Source of the DNA: VRUE01 sp046733275
GTDB taxonomy: Bacteria; Actinomycetota; Thermoleophilia; Solirubrobacterales; 70-9
Length of the DNA: 8,622 bases
Assembly (NCBI GenBank): GCA_046733275.1
Contig: JBKPOW010000170.1
Location: 1-8,622, forward strand
Reading direction: 5' to 3'
The position numbers and the translations under genes are program-made. Positions 4,560 through 8,622 of the stretch are shown here, in pieces; position 1 is the stretch's first letter; each line of letters begins with the position of its first letter. The notes beneath the pieces were generated by a model that was not told the origin of the DNA, ran no database searches, and worked only from the letters and a program-made list of their open reading frames with translations.

Positions 4560-6155
4560 CTACTCCCACTCAATAGTGGCCGGCGGCTTGGAGGAGATAT
4601 CCAGCGCCACGCGGTTCACGTCGGGGATCTCGTTGATGATCCGGTTGGAGACGCGCTCCAGCAGGTCGTAGGGCAGGCGGGCCCAGTCGGCGGTCATCGC
4701 GTCGTCGGAGGTGACGGCGCGGATCACGATCGGGTAGGCGTAGGTGCGGCCGTCGCCCTGGACGCCGACCGAGCGCACGACCGGCAGCACGCAGAACGAC
4801 TGCCAGAGCTGGCGGTAGAGCTCGGCGGCGCGAATCTCTTCCTGCAGGATCGCGTCCGCGGTGCGCAGGATGTCGAGCCGCTCCTTGGTCACCTCGCCGC
4901 CGACGATGCGGATCCCCAGCCCCGGGCCGGGGAAGGGCTGGCGCCAGACCATCCGCTCGGGCAGCCCCAGCTCGGCGCCGACGGCGCGCACCTCGTCCTT
5001 GAACAGCATGCGCAGCGGCTCGACCAGCTCGAACTCGAGGTCCTCGGGCAGGCCGCCGACGTTGTGGTGCGACTTGATCGTGTCGGCGGCGTCGCTGCCG
5101 CCCGACTCGATCACGTCCGAGTAGAGGGTTCCCTGGACGAGGTAGGCGGCGTCCTCGAGCTTCGCGGCCTCCTCCTCGAAGACGCGGATGAACTCCTCGC
5201 CGATGATCTTGCGCTTGCGCTCCGGCTCGTCGACCCCGGCGAGGCGAGCGAGGAAGCGCTCCTCGGCGTCGACGTGGACGAGCGGGATACCGAACTGCTC
5301 GAAGGCGGCGACCACCTGCTCGGCCTCGTTGAGGCGCATCAGGCCGTGGTCGACGAAGACGCAGGTCAGCTGCGCGCCGATCGCACGATGGACGAGCAGG
5401 GCCGCCACCGAGGAGTCGACCCCGCCCGAGAGCCCGCAGATCACCCGGCCCTCGCCCACCTGGGCGCGGATCGCGGCGACCTGTTCCTCGATCACCGACT
5501 CCGCCGACCATTGCTCCTCACAGCCGGCGATCTCGCGCAGGAAGCGGGTGAGCACCTCGCTGCCGTAGGGCGTGTGGACGACCTCGGGGTGGAACTGGAT
5601 GCCGTAGAGGCCGCGGTCCGGCGCCTCGCAGGCGGCGACCGGCGAGGCCGGCGTCGAGGCCAGGGCGGTGAAGCCGGGCGGCGGCTCGAAGACCGCGTCG
5701 CGGTGGCTCATCCAGCAGCTCTGCTCCTCCGGCAGCCCGCCGAGCAGGCGGCCACCGGTGTTGCGCAGCGTCAGCTCCGCCCGCCCGAACTCCCCCGACT
5801 CGGCCCCTTCGACCTTCCCCCCCAGGGCCTTGACCATGACCTGCATCCCGTAACAAATCCCCAGCATCGGAATCCCCAGATCAAGTAGTTGGGTGGGGAA
5901 CTCAGGCGCGCCCGGCTCGTAGACGGATGCGGGCCCCCCGGAAAGCACTAGCCCCTTCGGCTGCCGCTCCTCGATCGCCTCTGGTGAGACAGTCGCCGGC
6001 AGCAACTCGGCAAAAACCCCGCATTCGCGTATCCGCCTGGCAATGAGCTGCGAATACTGGCCTCCGAAATCGAGGACGAGCACCTCCTCGGTGGCCTGCT
6101 GAGGCCGCGCGTCGTCCTCGGGTACCCCCTGGACGACGGCGACCTCCTCAGTCAT
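4560..6155 (-). CDS. guaA: GMP synthase (glutamine-hydrolysing)
   Basis: The 531-residue cytoplasmic enzyme converts XMP to GMP using ATP and glutamine. The class I glutamine amidotransferase domain (about 24-210) has VLVLDFGGQYSQLIARRIRE, the nucleophile Cys101 in GICYGMQ, and His189/Glu191 in QFHPEV. The ATP-pyrophosphatase domain has the P-loop GLSGGVDSS (241-249), then FVDHGLMR and IKSHHNVGGLPE. The C-terminal dimerisation domain ends with the family's invariant KPPATIEWE. It is only slightly longer than usual because of about 22 extra acidic residues at the N-terminus. The ATG at 6155 overlaps the guaB3 stop by 8 bases (ATGACTGA) and has a GGGGGTGG stretch about 10 bases upstream. Co-expression with guaB3 puts both steps from IMP to GMP together. 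Confidence 0.98.
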   Translation of the reverse strand: MTEEVAVVQGVPEDDARPQQATEEVLVLDFGGQYSQLIARRIRECGVFAELLPATVSPEAIEERQPKGLVLSGGPASVYEPGAPEFPTQLLDLGIPMLGICYGMQVMVKALGGKVEGAESGEFGRAELTLRNTGGRLLGGLPEEQSCWMSHRDAVFEPPPGFTALASTPASPVAACEAPDRGLYGIQFHPEVVHTPYGSEVLTRFLREIAGCEEQWSAESVIEEQVAAIRAQVGEGRVICGLSGGVDSSVAALLVHRAIGAQLTCVFVDHGLMRLNEAEQVVAAFEQFGIPLVHVDAEERFLARLAGVDEPERKRKIIGEEFIRVFEEEAAKLEDAAYLVQGTLYSDVIESGGSDAADTIKSHHNVGGLPEDLEFELVEPLRMLFKDEVRAVGAELGLPERMVWRQPFPGPGLGIRIVGGEVTKERLDILRTADAILQEEIRAAELYRQLWQSFCVLPVVRSVGVQGDGRTYAYPIVIRAVTSDDAMTADWARLPYDLLERVSNRIINEIPDVNRVALDISSKPPATIEWE

Positions 6156-7353
6156 CGCTTACGGCCACCCCCGCGGACACGGCCGCCCGTCCGTTCGATC
6201 CCATCCCCACCGACTGCTCGTTCTGCAGCTTCTTGCCCTCGCTCTGCAGCGCCGGGGCGACCATCACCTCGGCCCGCTGGAAGGAGCGGATGTCCTCGTA
6301 GCCGGTGGTGGCCATCGAGGTTTTCAGCGCCCCCATCAGGTTGAAGGTGCCGTCGTTCTCCTGCGCCGGCCCGAGCACGATCTCCTCCATCGTTCCGTCC
6401 TGCTTGGTCGAGACCCGGGTGCCGCGCGGCAGCGAGGGGTGGAAGGTCGCCATCCCCCAGTGGAAGCCGCGACCAGGCGCCTCCTTGGCGCGGGCCAGCG
6501 GCGAGCCGACCATGACCGAGTCGGCGCCGACGGCGATCGCCTTGGAGACGTCGCCGCCCGTGCGCATCCCGCCGTCGGCGATTACGTTGACGTACTCGCC
6601 CGTCTCCAGCATGTGCTGTGCCCGGGCCGCCGCCACGTCGGCGATCGCGGTCGCCTGCGGCACGCCGATACCGAGCACGCCGCGGGTCGTGCAGGCCGCG
6701 CCGGGGCCGACCCCGACGAGGACGCCGACGGCGCCGGTGCGCATCAGGTGCAGCCCGGTCGAGTAGGAGGCGCAGCCGCCGACCACGGTCGGCACCGGCA
6801 CTTCGGCGATGAACTCCTTCAGATTGAGCGGCTCGACCGTGGTCGAGACGTGTTCGGCGGAGATCACCGTGCCCTGGATGACGAGGATGTCGATCCCGGC
6901 CTCGACCGCGATCTCGTAGTGCTCGCGCACTTTCTGCGGGGTGAGCGAGCCGCAGGCGACGGCGCCCGCCTCCTTGATCTCGGCGACCCGCCGGCCGATC
7001 AGCTCCGGCTTGACCGGCTCTGTGTAGATCTCCTGCATGATCCGCGTCGCCTCGTGCTTGGGCGCGGCGGCGATCTTCTCCAGCTGCTCCTCGGCGTCCT
7101 CGAAGCGGGTCCAGATTCCCTCCAGGTTGAGCACGCCGAGGCCGCCGAGACGGTTGACCAGGATCGCCGTCTCGGGGCTGACGACCCCATCCATCGCCGA
7201 GGCGACGAGCGGCAGCTCGAAGCGGTAGGGGCCGAGGGTCCAGCTGATGTCTATGTCGTCGGGATCGCGGGTCCGGCGCGACGGAACGATCGCGATGTCG
7301 TCGAATCCGTAAGCGCGCCTCCCCTTCTTGCCGCGACCGATGTCGATCTCCAA
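6148..7353 (-). CDS. guaB3: GuaB3-family IMP dehydrogenase (no CBS domains)
   Basis: From TTG 7353 the protein has 401 residues, against about 490 for canonical GuaB. No CBS pair interrupts the barrel: ASAMDGVVSP (51-60) runs straight into the TIM barrel. Visible motifs are the N-terminus GRGKKGRRAYGFDDIAIVPS, the active-site loop GPGAACTTRGVLGIGVPQ with catalytic Cys221, the phosphate loop DGGMRTGGD (260-268), MVGSPLARAKEAPG (281-294) and the flap segment FHPSLPRGTR. The overall pattern is close to cyanobacterial GuaB3, reported as a functional IMP dehydrogenase (IMP + NAD+ to XMP + NADH). The function of actinobacterial GuaB3 is, as far as I know, less settled. TTG is preferred because GGAGG lies exactly 6 bases upstream and family members start with xxIIGRGK-like sequence. 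Longer starts would run into pfkB. Overlap with guaA supports a role in GMP synthesis. Confidence 0.93.
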   Translation of the reverse strand: MEIDIGRGKKGRRAYGFDDIAIVPSRRTRDPDDIDISWTLGPYRFELPLVASAMDGVVSPETAILVNRLGGLGVLNLEGIWTRFEDAEEQLEKIAAAPKHEATRIMQEIYTEPVKPELIGRRVAEIKEAGAVACGSLTPQKVREHYEIAVEAGIDILVIQGTVISAEHVSTTVEPLNLKEFIAEVPVPTVVGGCASYSTGLHLMRTGAVGVLVGVGPGAACTTRGVLGIGVPQATAIADVAAARAQHMLETGEYVNVIADGGMRTGGDVSKAIAVGADSVMVGSPLARAKEAPGRGFHWGMATFHPSLPRGTRVSTKQDGTMEEIVLGPAQENDGTFNLMGALKTSMATTGYEDIRSFQRAEVMVAPALQSEGKKLQNEQSVGMGSNGRAAVSAGVAVSDD

Positions 7354-7364
7354 ATCGATCCTCC
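7354..7364 (-). promoter_or_regulatory. Ribosome binding site that fixes the guaB3 TTG start
   Basis: On the minus strand GGAGG (7364-7360) is followed by six bases and then TTG (7353-7351). This is the best Shine-Dalgarno in the window, and it sets the start at TTG even though the open frame extends about 58 codons further upstream. The pfkB-guaB3 gap (7354-7391) shows no terminator. Confidence 0.8.
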
Positions 7365-7391
7365 GGGAAGTGGTGGCGTTGAAAGTCCAGC

Positions 7392-8348
7392 CTACACTTC
7401 GGCGGGGACCTCCAGGTCGCGCACCTCGACCTCGTCGAGCAGGCGCTCTACCCGGCGGCGGTCGACGGTGCCGGCGCCGAAGTGCTGGGTCGACTCGGCG
7501 CCGCAGGCGACGCCGTAGGCGAGGCACTCGGTCGGCTCGCGACCGTCGTAGATGCCGGCCGCGTAGCCGGCGAGGAAGGCGTCGCCCGAGCCGACCGTGG
7601 AGACCGCCTCGAGCGGCTTGGTGAGGACCTCGACCACGCGCCGCTCGGTCCCTTCGCCGACCACCGCGACGCAGCCGTCGGGACGGGTGATCGTCGCCTC
7701 GCCGGCGCCCAGCCGGACCAGCTCGGTGAGGCCGTGGACGAAGTCCTCGCCGTCGGAGAACTCCTGGCCGACCAGCTCCTCGGCCTCGCGCTCGTTCGGG
7801 GTGACGACCGAGGCGCCGGCGCGCAGGCCGGCCATCATCGCCTCGCCCTCGGAGTCGAGGATCGATGTGACGCCGAGCTCGCGCAGTTCCTCGACCAGAC
7901 GGGCGTAGAGCTCGGCGCCGGCGCCCGGCGGCAGGGTGCCGGCAAGGACGCAGATCTTCGCCCCGTCGGCAAGGTAGCGCAGCCGCTCGACGAAGCGATC
8001 GACCTCCTCCGGGCTGACCGCGGGGCCGCGCTCGTTGATCTCGGTCTGCTCGCCCGACGTCGGGTCGACGACGGCCATGTTGATCCGCGTCTCGCCCGCG
8101 ATCCAGGTGAAGTCGGTGAGGATCGACTCCTGGCGCAGCTGCTCCAGCATGCGGTTGCCGGTCGGCCCGCCGGCGAAGCCGGTGGCGATCACGGGCCGGT
8201 CGAGCAGGCGCAGCGCGCGGGCCACGTTGATCCCCTTGCCGCCGGCGACGGTGCGGCTCTCCACCGCCCGGTGGCGGTGGCCGAGGCGGAAGTTCGGGAC
8301 CGCGACCGTGCGGTCGATCGCGGCGTTCAGGGTTACGGTGAGGATCAT
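7392..8348 (-). CDS. pfkB: PfkB-family sugar-phosphate kinase (1-phosphofructokinase-like)
   Basis: The 318-residue cytoplasmic kinase has the FruK/LacC/PfkB subfamily pattern: MILTVTLNAAIDRTV at the N-terminus, AGGKGINVARAL (35-46; substrate-binding glycine motif), VVTPNEREAEELVG (181-194) and the C-terminal signature VSTVGSGDAFLAGYAAG (249-265), with Asp256 as catalytic base and GSGD as anion hole. Proteins of this group phosphorylate fructose-1-phosphate, fructose-6-phosphate or tagatose-6-phosphate with ATP. Sequence alone does not separate these, and no fructose-PTS gene is next to it. The ATG at 8348 overlaps the upstream stop by 4 bases (ATGA); guaB3 starts 38 bases downstream. It therefore probably belongs to one transcript with a cell-wall enzyme gene and the GMP genes. 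Confidence 0.92.
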   Translation of the reverse strand: MILTVTLNAAIDRTVAVPNFRLGHRHRAVESRTVAGGKGINVARALRLLDRPVIATGFAGGPTGNRMLEQLRQESILTDFTWIAGETRINMAVVDPTSGEQTEINERGPAVSPEEVDRFVERLRYLADGAKICVLAGTLPPGAGAELYARLVEELRELGVTSILDSEGEAMMAGLRAGASVVTPNEREAEELVGQEFSDGEDFVHGLTELVRLGAGEATITRPDGCVAVVGEGTERRVVEVLTKPLEAVSTVGSGDAFLAGYAAGIYDGREPTECLAYGVACGAESTQHFGAGTVDRRRVERLLDEVEVRDLEVPAEV

Positions 8349-8622
8349 CTCGTGCGGCGCCTCAGCAGTACGGCCCCGCCCAGTATCGCGGACAGGACCA
8401 GGACGAGCCAGAGCGCGTTGTCCGAGGCAAAGCTGCGCACCCGGTCGAGGGTGGTCGCCTCGGGCACGGCGCGGCCGGCACGCAGCGGCACGGAGGCCAT
8501 CCGCCGGCCGTCGACCAGGACGACGACACGGCCCAGCCTGGCACCGCGGCGCAGGGGGCCCTCGACCTCCTCCGGCGCCCGCACGCGGAGCTCGAGGCGC
8601 TGGCCGCGGCGGACCCCGATCG
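8345..8622 (-). CDS. C-terminal end of a membrane-anchored D-Ala-D-Ala carboxypeptidase (PBP5-like), partial
   Basis: The frame is open to the right edge, so the 5' part is missing; 91 codons plus the stop are visible. The sequence IGVRRGQRLELRV..., then GPLRRGARLGRVVVLVDGR and ASVPLRAGRAVP, follows the beta-rich C-terminal domain of DacA/PBP5-type S11 peptidases (pattern: apv-kGq-vG-l-v-dgk-vpL). A transmembrane helix (ALWLVLVLSAILGGAVLL) and the basic end RRRTR follow, as expected for a membrane-anchored exported enzyme whose catalytic serine domain lies outside the window. Such enzymes trim the terminal D-Ala of peptidoglycan stem peptides. An internal GTG at 8584 could be mistaken for a start, but the domain pattern continues upstream. 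The TGA overlaps the pfkB ATG by 4 bases. Confidence 0.65.
   Translation of the reverse strand, partial: IGVRRGQRLELRVRAPEEVEGPLRRGARLGRVVVLVDGRRMASVPLRAGRAVPEATTLDRVRSFASDNALWLVLVLSAILGGAVLLRRRTR

Noticed and set aside
5064..5888. Plus-strand open frame inside guaA
   Set aside because: guaA is certain from end to end. The opposite frame is Asp/Arg/Leu-rich without a domain.
7367..7400. GAAGTG/CACTTC inverted repeat between pfkB and guaB3
   Set aside because: It is a 6-bp stem with a 22-base loop and no T-run; too weak to call a terminator or operator.
6439..7518. Plus-strand open frame across guaB3
   Set aside because: It is a shadow of guaB3; its Arg/Asp/Gly-rich translation has no recognisable family.
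7354..7527. Longer N-terminus for GuaB3
   Set aside because: The added 58 residues are Arg/Pro-rich, would overlap pfkB, and ignore the strong GGAGG site before TTG 7353.

Overview
The window is a high-GC bacterial chromosome segment with ordinary housekeeping genes and no mobile element, CRISPR array, tRNA or rRNA that I can see. The order rplM-rpsI-glmM, the TTG/GTG starts, a probable leaderless regulator gene and a c-di-AMP riboswitch in front of a secreted cell-wall hydrolase all suggest an actinobacterium. A deep-branching high-GC class such as Thermoleophilia (Solirubrobacterales-like) is my best guess; this is inference, not proof.

Layout. Positions 1-1309 (minus strand) hold rplM-rpsI-glmM, with stop/start contacts at both junctions; only the first ~27 codons of glmM are in the window. 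S9 carries an unusual 138-residue acidic, proline-rich N-terminal extension. The 278-base divergent gap 1310-1587 holds a terminator-like leader hairpin before rplM (minus) and, on the plus strand, a well-supported cyclic di-AMP (ydaO-type) riboswitch. The riboswitch precedes 1588-2535, a secreted M23 metallopeptidase with a FlgD-like Ig domain. Next comes a short gap with a Fur/Zur-type inverted repeat, then a Fur-family regulator (probably Zur) whose frame overlaps a ZIP metal transporter.

Positions 3670-4491 (minus) encode a polytopic membrane protein. Its tail overlaps the ZIP gene antisense by 78 bp. Its pattern of Asp in TM6, GFGD at TM7 and PVAL in TM9 resembles presenilin-type intramembrane aspartyl proteases. 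A perfect 10-bp-arm palindrome separates it from a minus-strand cluster that reads (from the right edge) dacA-like C-terminus, pfkB-family kinase, guaB3-type IMP dehydrogenase and guaA. Those genes overlap by 4 bp, lie 38 bp apart, or overlap by 8 bp, so they probably form one operon.

How the genes work together. guaB3 and guaA would make XMP and then GMP from IMP. The Zur-like protein probably represses its own promoter and, with it, the ZIP importer. The riboswitch ties a peptidoglycan hydrolase to c-di-AMP. L13, S9 and GlmM couple ribosome assembly and cell-wall precursor supply. The least conventional items are the presenilin-like protein, a possible loop-to-Shine-Dalgarno pairing in the riboswitch, the palindrome at 4520-4546, the acidic S9 extension and the CBS-less GuaB3.
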